Shown: one piece after another, positions 1 to 12,956 of the stretch
How the letters are laid out: every line of letters starts with the position of its first letter
Numbering within the stretch: position 1 is the first letter of the stretch
Assembly (NCBI GenBank): GCA_024138015.1
Contig: JAMXBB010000004.1
Coordinates: 109,264,475 to 109,328,474, forward strand
Reading direction: 5' to 3'
DNA length: 64,000 bases
From: Lumnitzera littorea
Lineage: Eukaryota > Streptophyta > Magnoliopsida > Myrtales > Combretaceae
Position numbers and translations under genes: made by a program
The notes under the pieces: model-generated
What the model saw: the letters and a program-made list of their open reading frames with translations, nothing else
Database searches by the model: none
What the model was told of the DNA's origin: nothing

Positions 1-394
1 AAAAATAACTTGTCGCTCCAATCCACCCTATTTTCCAAGAGCTAAGAGTATGTTTTCTCTTCTTTATCATTTAATTTTAATTTCTAACATAGTCATGCAT
101 AATGAAGAGATAAATAAAGATCTAACTTTAATATCTAACAAAAGATAATTCAAGTTAATATAATTTTAACTTGGTCGTGTATATATAATATAGAAAACAG
201 GAAATTATTTCAAAGACACGTTAAATTGAGCTCAAGAACGTTAATACAAGTAAAATACAAATTCTTTCATCATGCTTTCTAAAACTATTGGGTTGTAATC
301 CTAATGGATCTATAACCATTAATTCCATGCTAATAAGTTCAATTGACACCTCTTATTTTTTAACTTCTTTTTTAATAACAAATATTTGATTTCC
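1..394. other. AT-rich intergenic, no gene seen
   Basis: No open frame, repeat boundary or RNA gene could be supported here. The stretch is AT-rich and ends where the LTR-like sequence of the first Gypsy copy becomes recognisable. Confidence 0.5.
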
Positions 395-1030
395 ATGTTG
401 TTGATAGGCCATTTCATACATGGTCTCCAAGCTTAGGCCAACCTCGTTAAAGTGTGAGTCAAGCCCTTTAAGCCCATGACCAACTTATTTAGAGTCTTAG
501 CTAAGCTTATTAGAGCTCGACCAACCTTATTATGACCTATGTCAAGCTACGAGCATTATGGATAACCTCTTCATAGCATGAACCAAGCTTCCAACATCTT
601 TGTTGACTTGGTTAGAAGATACCTATGGAGCTCATGTCTTCTTCTAACCTCCTAGAGCAGGGGTCCTTAAGCCTAAGACATATAGGATGAGTCCAATGAA
701 TCAAAAGAAGACACAAAGGGAACATCACGGATGGATAAAGAAAGCTTACAATTGCACACACATGGCCCAATATTTACTCCATAATATCTAAAAAAGAACT
801 TGGGGCATGACCCACTTTCCACATTAAACTCATCCTTCGCAACTATAAATACCAAGTAAAGCCACGGTTAAAAGCGTCCTCACTTCTGGCACTTTTCCCT
901 ATATCATATCTTGAAACACTCTCTCAAACCAATATTGACTTTACGTATCAGAGAGGTCATGTTGGAACCACTTTCATTGCTCCTTTTTTAGCTTACATTA
1001 GCTATTGTTTACAGGTTATCCCCAACCTTG
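395..1030 (+). mobile_element. LTR of degenerate Ty3/Gypsy element (copy 1)
   Basis: About 350 bp of this stretch (roughly 690-1030) aligns by eye with 6085-6420, and in both places it precedes the same gag-like internal domain, so it is read as a 5' LTR. A TATA box (CTATAAATAC) lies at 843-852 and the matching box of the second copy at 6228-6237. A pyrimidine-rich stretch and a short conserved 3' segment follow, as in LTR U3-R-U5 organisation. The left boundary is a guess; no target-site duplication was found. Confidence 0.55.
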
Positions 1031-2800
1031 ATACCCTGCAAAAATCCTACAACCGCTACCGGCATGAAAACCATGACTCACCTGTTTCAATCAGCAAGAC
1101 AATACTGGCAAAGTTGAGGAGTAACTCAACCAAAATGCTAGTAAAATTATGCAACCGATTAACTAAGTAAACAACACCTTAATCCTACCTCCATAGTAAG
1201 CCCTACCAATTAGTGCAATTGTTCAAAAGCGTTTTATATGTATGGAATAAATGCTTTTTCAAGTTATAAACCAAAAATTAGGAGGTAAAAGCAAATCTGG
1301 CTGAAAAGGATTAACAAGACATCCCTCCAACACTAAAGGATGCCTCCAACAACAATGCTTTACCACTACTACCACCATTGGTAGTTTCGAATAACCCTAA
1401 GGTTCTCCCACTTACTACATAAGCAACCATACATAGCAACACCCTAACAGTAGCTCAAAGCAACCATCTTGCTCACTCAAAGGCCAACTCAAACCACTCT
1501 TTGGTTGATAAGATTTTGGACCAAATCAAAGAGTACATTCATATCCTTACTGTTATAAAGACTCAAATGAGAATGAGGCCAATAGTTAGTCCTTTATTAG
1601 CAATCAACCCCCCTTCACCAAGCAGATTCAAAAAGAGTACTTCCTCCATTACATTAGGCTCTTGAGCTTCCAAATCCTATAATAGCTTTAGAGATCTTGA
1701 TGATCACTTAAGCTACTTCATGTCAATGATGATTCTACATGGTTGCAATGATGCAATTGCATGTAAAGTCTTCTTGAGCATGCTTGAAAAAGCTATCTAG
1801 ACTTGGTTTAACTTTTTGAAGCTGAACTCCATTTTAAAGCTTCTATGAGCTCAATCTCAATTCTATAATCACTTCATGGCGAGGAGAAGCTTGCTAAGGA
1901 CTCCTCCACCCTTGACCTTATAAGGCAATAGTTGGATGAGTCCATTAGGGATTACCTTGCCTGCTTCAACACTTCCATACTTGCAATACTAAATGTTAAC
2001 ATAGGTATCACTCTACATACTATAATAAACAATGTCAAGTCATCAGGCCCTTTCTTTATGTCTTTAGCAATGAAGGCATAGAAAAATTTTGAAGAATTCA
2101 AAGAGAGGGCCCTAGAGTTTATTAAAGTTAAAGACATAATAAAGGCTTAAGAAGAGTTTAACCAAACCACATCTCAATCTAAAAGATGAAAAGGGTTCAT
2201 CTTGCAGTAGAGACGAAGGGTGAAGTAGGGGTACAATACCCTACTTCCGAGACCATGCCCCCCTCAATAAACCTCCAAGGCAGATCACTAGGAGATAAAG
2301 ACGAGCTATATTGCCTCGGCCAGAGAATATGAAGGGTAACCCCTTCAAACGCAATCAAGATAAGTATTGTGACTTTCAATAAGATATAGGGCATAATACC
2401 AAATGAGTTCCAAGAGTTGAAAAGCACCATTAAGGATACCATCAAGCATGGCTACCTTAAGGAGTACATCTATCATCATACAAAAGAGGAAGAACTTCTT
2501 ATCCAATGAAGGTGCACAAAACCATAAGATAGACCAACAACCTCTAAAGCCCCCAATTGGTTCATAAGTTAAATTATTACCTCTATAATCACAATTTCGC
2601 TAATAAAGATTGCATTCTTCAAATAATCTCTTTACCATACATTACTACTGCATTATTTATGTTCGCACTACAATATGCCAAACTTCACCCTCTTTTAAGG
2701 AATTGACCTCCCATTCATTAAGCCCAGCTTCATCTAAGGTGAAGGTGCCCCAAGTCTTACCTAATGAAGGATTTTGGTCGGTTATCTTTACATTAAAAAA
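1031..2800 (+). pseudogene. Degenerate gag domain of Ty3/Gypsy element, copy 1
   Basis: Translation with several frame changes and stops shows a Gypsy gag core between about 1922 and 2160. It resembles the plant Tat/Ogre-type gag pattern in which a 'DYLA.FN' segment is followed by 'FF.SL..K' and an 'IK.(E/K)' helix. Here I read DYLACFNTSILAI, then SSGPFFMSLAMKA, then EFIKVKDIIKA. A degenerate copy of the post-core region ('PPSINLQGR', 'LKEYI') follows to about 2520. The same nucleotide blocks recur in copies 2 and 3. No protease, reverse transcriptase or integrase was seen, so it is a dead or non-autonomous internal domain. Confidence 0.65.
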
Positions 2801-3480
2801 AAAATTAACTTAAAGATTAAAAGGCGAACCAACACATACAAAGAATTGATATCAGGACTTCATGGAAGTAAGGCAATACATTTAACTGGCAAATTTAGCC
2901 AATGACACACAACAAAGAAGCATCAAATTATGTATGGAGAATTCTTCACCTCCAAAATGGTGATTTGTTCCTAAGTTGAGTATCAAACTTGGTTTTGAGG
3001 GAAAGCAAATGTTTCTTTCACTTAACCAGTGAAGTTCACAAAGGATGACTTGTAAGGGTATGAAAAAATCAGCTAAGGAATCAATATGAAAGTCTACTCA
3101 ATTAAACTGGTAATTCACATGGATCAAACAAAGAAGGCAAATCAGCTCACATAAAGGAAGGTACCTATTAAAGAAGACATTTAATAATATTTCCATCGGG
3201 CAACGTTGCTTTCGTAAGCCTGGGCGATGCGTGCAATTCAACAATGCTATAAGCTTGTACATTTAAAATATACAATTGAAAAAAAAAAAAAAAACCTTGC
3301 AACGCTAGCACTAGTTCCATATACTCCAACATAATAAAATTTTCAACTATATGAGCACACTTGGTAGTAGCGCAACTCTTTGCAATGTGCATGTGTTGAA
3401 TAGCCACCTAGCTATTTAGAGTAAGCAATTATTGCCCATAATTCTTGAACTTTGTCCAAGAATTTTGGTCAAGAAACAAA
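2801..3480. other. Intergenic or retroelement-derived, no gene seen
   Basis: Copy 1 of the repeated internal domain stops matching near 2800. The following 680 bp hold an A-run near 3280 but no open frame or motif that could be supported. It may be internal sequence of the element whose LTR follows. Confidence 0.4.
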
Positions 3481-3481
3481 A

Positions 3482-4129
3482 TGTAACGGACTAAAAATTA
3501 TTATATTAATATATATTGGCTTAACTCTTTAAGCTAGGTGGCAGGGTTTAAAGAGTCCAGTTTATATTTTGAATTATTTAGAGAGAATTGGCTTAGTAAG
3601 CTTAAAGCAAGGATCATTGTACCAATCCATCCACATCTAACATTTCTCAAGCAAACTAATGCACTTATGAGGAAGCCATTAGTCTTGAGTTTATTAACTA
3701 GTCTATTTGGGATAACCATAAGTTGAACAAACATCATCTCATCCATTGATCATCAAGATGATCCGACGAATACTATCTTGCCTAAATCCTATAAATACCC
3801 AGCATTTTCTCCTTATTTATAACTCTTAAAGAGAAGAGAGAAGTAACATTGCTTTACAAGAACTTAGCTCTTTAAGATCAAATAAGCATTTCATGTAAAG
3901 AATTGATCTTCTTTACTCAAGCTATAGGTGAACGCCTGAAGTCTCTTAAGGATGCCTTATTTATCACTTATGCATTTAAAATATTAAAATTGCTCATTTC
4001 TCTTCCATGCCTTGTTTTTACCTATTATCCTTTTAGGTGCCATTCTTACTTCACTTCTCTTAAGCCATATATAACGTGCTATTCACGCACCACGTACATA
4101 ATTACTCCAATCAAGCCCCTATAATTACA
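3482..4129 (+). mobile_element. Probable solo LTR (second retroelement family)
   Basis: The block begins TGTAACGG and ends TTACA, giving a 5-bp terminal inverted repeat TGTAA/TTACA, and is about 650 bp long. It carries a TATA box (CTATAAATAC, 3789-3798) followed by a downstream AG-rich leader, the usual promoter layout of a plant LTR. The flanking 5-mers (CAAAA and ATCAC) do not match, so either the ends are slightly wrong or the target-site duplication has decayed. No partner LTR was found in the window. Confidence 0.5.
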
Positions 4130-4639
4130 ATCACTTAACGTACTTTTTATAAAACATAGAAACATTTAACTATATTTACACTTTTGGTTTAAAAAAAATT
4201 AGCCATTTATTCAAACTTTTGTCCTATCACCGTGCATTAGAAGCTCTTTCCTTTTTGGTTTTGTCTTATTTAGAGCAGTGAAGAAAGAGATCAAACAGGG
4301 AAGATTTGGTGGAATCAAGTAGTTTTTATCAAGTTTTGTTTTTTTTTTTTTTCTTTCATCATACAAATTCATAAGATTTTATTGAATGAAACAGCTTTTA
4401 TCAAGTTTTTTTTACACAAATTCATCTGTAACCTAATGAAAACCACTCTATTGCGTGGATTTGTATATAAAATAAGTAAAACAAATCAAATCAAGAACAA
4501 AAGGGAAAAAGTTTTGGCCAAAAGCTCAATACATGTTTATCCATGCATATTAATACATATCCAAACGCATCCCGATATATAATTGCGTCTGGAGAGTTTA
4601 TAATAATACGAATAAAAAAACTCTTGCTTTTTACTAGTT
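4130..4639. other. Intergenic, no gene seen
   Basis: AT-rich sequence with a T-run near 4340. No coding signal could be supported. Confidence 0.4.
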
Positions 4640-6062
4640 TTAAATATTTAATGGGAATATGATGACCTCCCCACGAACCTTATACATGTATTTAAATATA
4701 TATGCAAAATCTTATATATTTAGTCGGAGGCATAGGAAAATTACTGTTATAAGCAACATTGTATATAGATTATATTTTTCATTCGAAATCTTTACTATGA
4801 GATTAATTTTTCTTTATGCAAGTATATGATCAAAAGTTTACACGGTCTTGGAACTACTCATTCATGCATGGTCCTTTCATTAATTTCTTAGCAAATAAGA
4901 CAATGGGATCACGTGTAAGAAACTTGGACCAAAGCCTCTTCATCCTATTTACTAGAAAATCTACAGAGAGGAATCCTCTACAGATGTGTAATCACTGAAC
5001 CACCTAACTATTTTTTTACATCTACTATCTAAGAGTGAAAAATGTTTAATTTATATAAATTATAAACTATATATATGCAAGATAAAACCCATATACAGAT
5101 TATTGTTAAAATAGATAAAATAAGACTCAAAAAATATACGAGTAAGAATATATTTAATATTTATAATAAACGATATATAGCTCTATCAAATAAAGTTATT
5201 GCAAAACTCAAGGTCTAACTTTCGTATAACATTTTAAATCAATAGTGAAATCATACTTATTTTATTAGTTGGAAATGTTCAAGCATTAAGCCGAATCAAA
5301 ACTAAATTTAAGGACCATGTTCAGCTCTACAACAGTACGAGAGATCAATTTCGAATTCGGCTTAATGGTGAATAATTATTAAAAAATCCACTATCATTGT
5401 TGTTACATATCTAGATATCATTTATAGTTATATGTTTTGTGTATATACATATGACGTCTACTATTTATTATATCTTATTATTATTTTTTTCGTTCAATTT
5501 TCCCCAATAAAATTATGAAGCATCTTGCCATGGTTGCTTACTTGCTTTGCAACGGCTTCATTAACCTTTTCCTTTTTTTCTTTTATTTTCATTTGTTTTT
5601 TCTTATATAAATACATGAATAAATTAAAAAATAATAAAAATTAATTTCTTATTATTGTCACTAAAATAATTCCAAAAAAAATATTAAAAATATTTTTATA
5701 TAAGTTAATATCACATAGAACCCATAAAAACTTTAAAAATATATTAATCAGCTCTCTTTGAAAACTTTACAAAGAAAGTAAGCAAAGGAATCCTTAAAAT
5801 AGAAAATTCTTATGATATTAAAGTAACATCTAAGGCTTCCACAGATTATTTATCTAAAAAAAAAAAAAAATTAGCAATAACAATTAGAAGCACCTCTTAA
5901 CCTTTTCTTTGTTAAAATCATTCATCTCTTCTCTTCTAGAGTCATCTAGAAGCCTTTTGACCAAACAACTATGGGTTGTACTTAACAAATATCATTCTAG
6001 AAGGCTACTAATAATTGAGGAGAGAAAACCCCGATCATCCGGTACTGGTCAAACTGATATAA
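4640..6062 (+). repeat. Segmental duplication, short copy (partner 21240-26062)
   Basis: Three collinear blocks match the 21-26 kb region in the same order and orientation. They are 4640-5300 against about 21240-21660 (shared 'ATGGGAATATGA' and 'AATAAAACCCATATAC'-like strings), 5520-5830 against about 24890-25200 (shared TTTGCAACGGCTTCATTAA), and 5930-6060 against 25985-26060 (shared CTTCTAGAGTCATCTAGAAG). This copy lacks the insertions present in the other, so it serves as an empty-site reference. No gene is present in it. Confidence 0.75.
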
Positions 6063-6084
6063 ATTATGATTTCACTATTGATTC

Positions 6085-6420
6085 GGCTTAATGCTTATGG
6101 AAGAACATTTCAGATGGATAAGGCAAGTCTATAACTAGCATGCACTTAGCCCAGGATTCTCTCCTCAATATGTGAAAAAGAGCTTAGGAGCATGACCTAC
6201 TTTCCACATTAAACTCATCCATTGAGCCTATAAATACTAAGTAAAGTCACAGTTAAAAGGATCTTCACATTCTCACACCTTTTCCTACATTATATCTCTA
6301 GACATTCTTTTAAACCAATACTAACTTAAGTATTGGAGTGTCACACCAAAACAACCTCTGTTGCTCCTCTTTTAGCTTATGTTTACTATTATTTACACAT
6401 TTTCTCCAACATTAACACCC
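6085..6420 (+). mobile_element. Partial LTR of Ty3/Gypsy element (copy 2)
   Basis: It matches the 3' half of the copy-1 LTR, including the TATA box at 6228-6237, and is followed at about 6455-6466 by TTTGGCACCATTTGG, which resembles the TGGCGCC-type primer-binding site of plant Tat/Ogre-like Gypsy elements. The 5' half is missing: the sequence abuts the duplicated non-coding block at about 6060-6094. Confidence 0.55.
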
Positions 6421-8815
6421 AAAAAAAGTTTACAATTGATATTTTGGCACCATTTGGTTTTTAAATCTTATAACCACTAATGGCATGGAAATCATGACTT
6501 ACTTGTTTCAATCAACAAGACAATATTGGCAGAGTTGAGCAGTAGCTCAACCAAGCCAACATAGTTGAACACTAGCTCAACCAACCAAACAACACCTTGA
6601 TCACACCTCTAAAGCAAGTGCTACCAACTAACACAATTGTTTAAAAGCTCTTTGAGTGCTTGGAAAAAATGAATTTCAAGTTACAACCTAAAAATCAGGA
6701 GTTGAAAGAAAAGCTAGCTGAAAAGGAGCAACAAGACATCCTTTCTAAGCTGGTGGATACCTTTAACAACAGTGTTTTGCTACCATCACCACTAGTAGTT
6801 ATGAACAACCTATAGGTTGTCCCACTTCCTATGCCAGCGATGCCATATAACAACGCTCTAGCACCAACTTGGAGCTACCATCTTGCTCATTTAGAGTCTA
6901 ACTTCCATTACTCTTTGGTCAACAAGAAGTTAAACCAAATCAAAGAGTATATTTGAGTCCTTATTGGTTATAGACTCAAAGAATAATGAGGCTAATAGTT
7001 AGTTCTCCATTAGAAAACATCCCTTCACTAGGGAGACTTAAGAAGAGCTACTCCTTCAGCACATTAGACTCCTGAGCTTTAAGTCCTATAATAGCTCCAA
7101 AAATCCCAGTGATCACCTGGAACCACTTTAGGTTGTATTGCAATCACGTGCAAAGCCTTCTTGTGTATAATCAAAAAAGTTATCCAAACTTAGTTTAAAG
7201 TTTAACTCTTTGAAGCTAAACTCCATTTCAATCTTCTATGAGCTCTGCTTTCGATTCCAATCACTTCATGGCGAGTAAGACGCTTACTAAGGACTCTTCC
7301 TCTCTTGGCTTCATAAGGCAGTAGTTGGATGGGCCCCTTAGCAATTACCTTGCCCATATCAACGCCATCATGTTTGAAATACCAAAAGTCAACAAGGGTA
7401 TCACTCCATACATTGCAATAAACGATGTCAAGTCATCCAACCCTTTCTTCATGTCTCTAGTGATGAAGGTGCTGAAAAATTTTAAAGAATTAAAAGAGAA
7501 GGCCTCGATGTTCATTAAAGTTGAAAACACAATAAGGCTTAACATGAGTTTTACCAAGCTAAGTCGAACAAAAACAAAGATAAAACTACCTTAATCCAAA
7601 ATATGAAAGGGGTTCATCTTGTGATAGAGACAAAGGTTGAAGTAAGGGCATAATATCCCCCTATCAAGACCATACCCCCTTCAACAAACCTTCAAGGTAG
7701 ATTCTTTAGGAGATAAAGAATAGAAGGTATCTTACCCTGGCTAGAGAAGATGAAGAGCATACCCTTCAAACGTAATCAATTATTGTGACTACTACTTATG
7801 TAGGAGGCATAATAGTAATGAGCGTAAGGATTTGAAGAACGCTACTAAGGATACTATCAATTTTAGCTAATAAAGAAAGGCCCTACCTAACAAAGGCTCA
7901 CAAAACAATAAGTCCAACTAACAACCTCTGATGCCAACAACAATAAGGCCCCCTATTGGATCTTAGGTTATATTATCGCCTCTATAATCACAATTGCTAA
8001 TAAAGATTACATTCTTCAAATATGCTCTTCCTCATATAACACTATGGCATTATTTATGTTCACACTACAACGTATGCCAAACTTTGCTCTATTTTAAGGC
8101 AATTGACCTCCCACTTATTAAGCCTAACCTCATCTAAAGGGAAGCGGCCCCAAGTCTTAAACTCCCTAAGGTAAATGGACCTATTCGCTTTAAGACCATC
8201 TTCGAGTGACTAAAGCATTTGACATCTTCAAGTCCTATACTTTAAGACCATGCTCTTAGGTAAATAAAGTATTCTACTTTTTCAAGGCTTGTTAGTAATC
8301 ATCCCTTACGCAATTAATAAGTCTGGCTACAATCATCTCTGGCCCTACAAACCTCTTCTTCAAGTCTCTTATGGCCTCCTATCAGTCCAACCATGATTTG
8401 CTTTAGTCCAATGGGTATCTCCCTAGTAAGACCCAACCACAATTGGCTTTGATCTAGCCTTGCCCCCTACCCTAGTATATGTCTGACCAAAATTCACTTT
8501 GGTCTAACATGTTCCTTCTATTAAATATTTGACCACGATCCATTTTGGTCACAACACCAATTTGAGCATCATGGCTTACATGTGTGAACAATAGCACCAA
8601 AGTCAAACTATAAAGAAAGTAGAAAGGTATGCTGAACTTACACATAAACATAAGAAAAAGGACAACTAAGTAACCAAGTGCAAGAAAGATCTTAAAGCAA
8701 CCACAAAGAATAGTAGTACATTAGTGACTAAAGAGCACAAATTTCCTATTGGATTGGTAAATATTTCAATTTTTAAGCTGACACCAAGAGTAAACAAGAA
8801 TAGTTGCACATTAGC
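6421..8815 (+). pseudogene. Degenerate gag internal domain, copy 2
   Basis: This is the best-preserved gag core of the three copies. An 89-codon frame at 7325-7594 reads GPLSNYLAHINAIMFEI, then SSNPFFMSLVMKVLKNF, then SMFIKVENTI, matching the plant Ty3/Gypsy gag core order. Stops and frame changes lie on both sides. After the core, 7600-8815 is non-coding by eye; no pol was seen. The tail at about 8550-8815 recurs at the end of copy 3. Confidence 0.7.
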
Positions 8816-11125
8816 TAATGTGATTACTCAAGAGTGCTTTGCACATCTAGAAGAAATGTTTCTCAAGTTACAAGTAGAATATTAGAAGTCAAGAGCAAAG
8901 CTTGTTGAAAAGGAGCAACAAGACATTCCTTTAGCGTTAGAGGATGCCTCCAACAACAACACTCTACCATCACCATCACCACCAGTAATTCAGAACAACC
9001 CCAAGGTTGTCCCACTTATTACACTAGCTTCTGCACATAGCATTACTTCAGCATCAATATGGAGTTGCCATCTTACTTACTCAAAGGCCAACTTACACCA
9101 CTCTCTGGTCGATAAGAACTTAGACTAAATTGAAGAGTACATTCAAATCCCCATTAATTATAGACTCAAAGAAGAATGATGCCAATAGTCAATTCTTTAT
9201 TGGCTGATCTCCCTTCACTAGAGAGATTCAAGAAGAGCTACTCCCTTAGCACATCAAGTCCTAAGCTTTGAGCCCTATAATGGCTCTAAAGATCCTAACA
9301 ATCACCTAAGCCACTATAAGTGAATGATGATTACGTATGTTTGTAGTGATGCAATCATGCATAAAGTCTTCCCAGGTACACTAAAAGTAGCTAGCTAGAC
9401 TTGGTTTAGGTCTTTGAACCCCAACTCCATTTCAAGCTTCCATGACCACAGTTCTCAATTCTATAATCACTTCTTAGTGAACAAGATGTATACTAAGGAC
9501 TCCTTTACCTTAGCCTCATAAGGCAACAGTTGGATGAACCTGTCAAGGATTACCTTGCTCACTTTAATGCTGCTATGTTAAAGTACCAAATGCCAATTTA
9601 GGTGTCCTTTTACACCGCAATAAATAGTGTCAAGTAATTTAGCCCTTTCATTATGTCTAAAAAGTTTTGAAGAATTCAACAGAAGGCCTTAATGTTCATT
9701 AAATTTGAAGACATAATAAAGGCTCGACATAAGCCTGACCAAACCAGGTTGGACAAAAACAGAGATAAGGACTATGGCTTAGTCAAGGACTACCTCAATC
9801 CCAAAGATAAAAGGGGTTTGTCTTGTGATAAAGACAAAAGACGAAGGAAGGGCACAATACCCTCCCACTATGACGATTCCCCCCTCAATAGACCTCTAGG
9901 TCAAATCCTCCTAAAGATAAAGAATAGAGGTATCTTGCTTTAGATGGATAACATGAAGGGCAACTCATTCGTATGCTATTAGATAAGTATTGGGACTTCT
10001 ACTAAGACAAGAGGCATGATACTATTGATTGCTGAGAGCTAAAGAAAGCCAATGAAAATGTCATCAAGCATGGCTATTAAGGAGTACATTGAGCGCTGTA
10101 TAAAGGAGAGGGAACACCTTACTCAATGAAGGCACACTAAATAATACAACCAACCAACATTCTTTGTGCCAACAACAACAACAAGGGTCCTAATTAGGTC
10201 ATAGGTTAAGTTATCACCTTTGTAATCACAATTTTGCTAATAAAGATTACATTCTTCAAATACTCTCTTCCTCATACAACACTCCTACATGATTTACATT
10301 CACACTAAAGCTTGCTAAACTCCACCTTATTTTGAGGCAACCAGCCTCCCACTCCTTAAGCCTAGCCTCATAAAAGTGAAGCGACCCTAATTCATAGCCT
10401 TCCTCATGGTAAATGGACTCATCCGCTCTAAGATCACCTTTGGGTGACTAAAGTATTTAACTTGTTTCAGGTTCCATGCTTTAGGACTACCCTTGGTTGA
10501 ATAAAGTATTTTACTTTTTCAAGATAAGTTAGTAGCTATCCCTTACCCGTTTAATTAGGATACCATTGTTGAACCAAATCAATGTTTGAAATTTGAGGTA
10601 CTCCTCATAGGGCATTTTGTCCTCTGTTGCCATGTTTTAAAGAAGACTTCGACTATGACCTACTCTAGCCCAATGAACCTCTTCTTCAAGTCTTGCAACC
10701 TTATATCTATCCAATTACAATCCACTCTGGTCATAAACTTCTCCTCAATAAGATCCCTACCATAATTTACCTTAGCCTGACACTATCCTCGCCTTCACCC
10801 TAGCAAACCACAATTCACTTGGTGCAACAGATTCCTTGTAAATATCTAACCACAATCCATTTTGATCATAACACCGCTTTGAGCATCATAGGTAAAGCAT
10901 GAATATAACACCAAAGTCAAAAGACAAAGAAAGTAAAAAAGTATACCGAAGTTATATACAAACGTAAGAAAAAGGGCAACCGAGCAACTAAGTGAAAGAA
11001 AGAACTTAAAGCAACTACAAAGAACAAGAAATACGTTTGTGGATGAAGATCATAAATCGCATATTGGTAGATAAATATTTCAATTATTAAGCTTACACCA
11101 TAAGTAAACAAGATAGGAAGAAAAT
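8816..11125 (+). pseudogene. Degenerate gag internal domain, copy 3 (head-to-tail with copy 2)
   Basis: Copy 3 follows directly after the tail of copy 2 without an LTR or primer-binding site between them. The string AAAAGGAGCAACAAGACAT occurs in the upstream part of copies 2 (about 6721) and 3 (about 8907), giving a repeat period near 2.2-2.3 kb. The gag core lies at about 9530-9760, with a frame at 9692-9943 covering the degenerate post-core region (zinc-knuckle cysteines not seen). The common tail ends near 11125. Confidence 0.65.
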
Positions 11126-12956
11126 TTGTTTCATGATGAAATCGTGATTGTAAAAGTGATACATCATAATGCCATCCTTACAAATAATCAATGTTAAGTG
11201 TATTTCTTTATTAATGAAATTTTGCTTACCCAATCCAACTTTCCAACTTCATGTATTTCAAAATAATATGATATTTACCCAATGGCAAAGCCTTTTAACC
11301 TTAAGAAACTTCATAATCATTGAAAGTTATAACTTTTTATTGGACAATTGCAATATATCTTGTCCTTTTTGTTTCCATCAAAATTCTATCAACAATATTT
11401 TAAAAGAGCAAATATAGAAAACTTAAATAATTTTACTTAAAAATATAGTGGATTTGATTGAAGTTTAGCATAAACATCAAGAACTTAAATGTCTTCAGGA
11501 ACATTCCCAAAAGAAGGGCTTGCAGAGATCTCAACTCCTAAAAATCCTATTTTGGTACTTATGTCTTTCGAGCATTTATAAAATTTATCCAATAAAAAAT
11601 GATTTAAAACTTATATCCTGATTTTTTTGGATGAAAATTGAACTCTCAATTAATAGGCAAGATAAGCGCATTAAAAAAAATGGCCATATTAGTAAATAGT
11701 AAATGCCTCAGTTAAATTAAACAAAATTACATTTTCAAGCCTTACTACAAACTTTACAAGAGAAGACATTTGAAAATTTTTCTTTTCAGTGTCACATGGC
11801 AGCCAAAATGTCCAAAAACCATACAATAAAATTAAATGATCCCATACGAACTCCATGAGCTCGTTCAAAATATTGCTTAATGTAAAAAACTGAGTTGGAA
11901 TGATTAAATATTTTAAATGGCATATAAAATAGAGCGAGGAAAAAAATAAACAAAAAATAATTCAATAAGAGAAATGTAATAACTTGAAAGTTTCATAATT
12001 AAATAAATTAATTAAAGGCAATGGCATTTTTTAGAATGATTTAAAAGTTGGGGACATTTTAGTCAAATAAGTATGAAAAGGCACATGCCAACACATGCCT
12101 CTTTGAAACCAAAACAGTACGTTATATTTATTTCTATTCTTTTTTCCCCTTCTACCTTAACGTTTCTTCACATACACAATAGTTCCATCTCTTCTCGTAC
12201 ACTCAACACAAGATCTTAGTACTAAGTGGGAAAATCTCTACAAAATCCTTAAAATTCTATGTTTAGAATGTAGAATCTCATATAAAATTTCTTATTTTAA
12301 TAGTAAGAGACCAAGGAATGGAGGAGTTCGATGGTTTAGAAGATAAACTTGTGGTAAGTATAACGGATATTGATTTCTAACATTGCTACTGTTGTTAGAA
12401 TGTTGAATTGAGTCTAAGGAGATGACTAATAAAGGGAGTGCAGAAGAAACAAAGGTTAGAGAAGAATCAAACAAGAAGACTCAAAACTAACAAGTAAATA
12501 ACGATTACTTCTAAGTTAGATTGTGATTCTTTTGATAAAATTGATATGTTCAGGATTTGGAAGTTGAAAATGTTGTAGTTGGAAAGGGAAATGTTGGATT
12601 AAAAGTTGTGGGGTAGGAATTTTAAAGGAGAGGAAGAGAATTCTCAAGTTTTGTTTTTGGTCGCAAGGACGAATTCTACAGTTCTGTAGAACTCAAAGCT
12701 ATCGATCAATTGGTAGTATAAAATCAATCAGTAGTCAAGTTGGCGATCAATCAATAGGGTACCTCTCAATCACAAAAGGTTTTGACTTGTTTTAATTTCT
12801 AGCAACTGGTCTATACCACTTTCATCAATCGATCGGAAAGCCATAGAACATAAACAAAATGTTTGAAACTCTTCCATTTTATAACTTTTTTCACCCAAAC
12901 CAATTCCTACTTAATTCTAGCACTACACTTAGCTAAACAATAAACCAAATACACAT
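11126..12956. other. Intergenic, no gene seen
   Basis: 11100-11300 resembles 22250-22450, so it probably extends the retroelement tail, because both contain a 'TTTCATGATG' segment followed by 'AATAATCAATnTT'. The rest is AT-rich with no supportable coding frame. Confidence 0.4.

Noticed and set aside
7345..7557. Minus-strand 70-codon frame
   Set aside because: Antisense to the gag core of copy 2.
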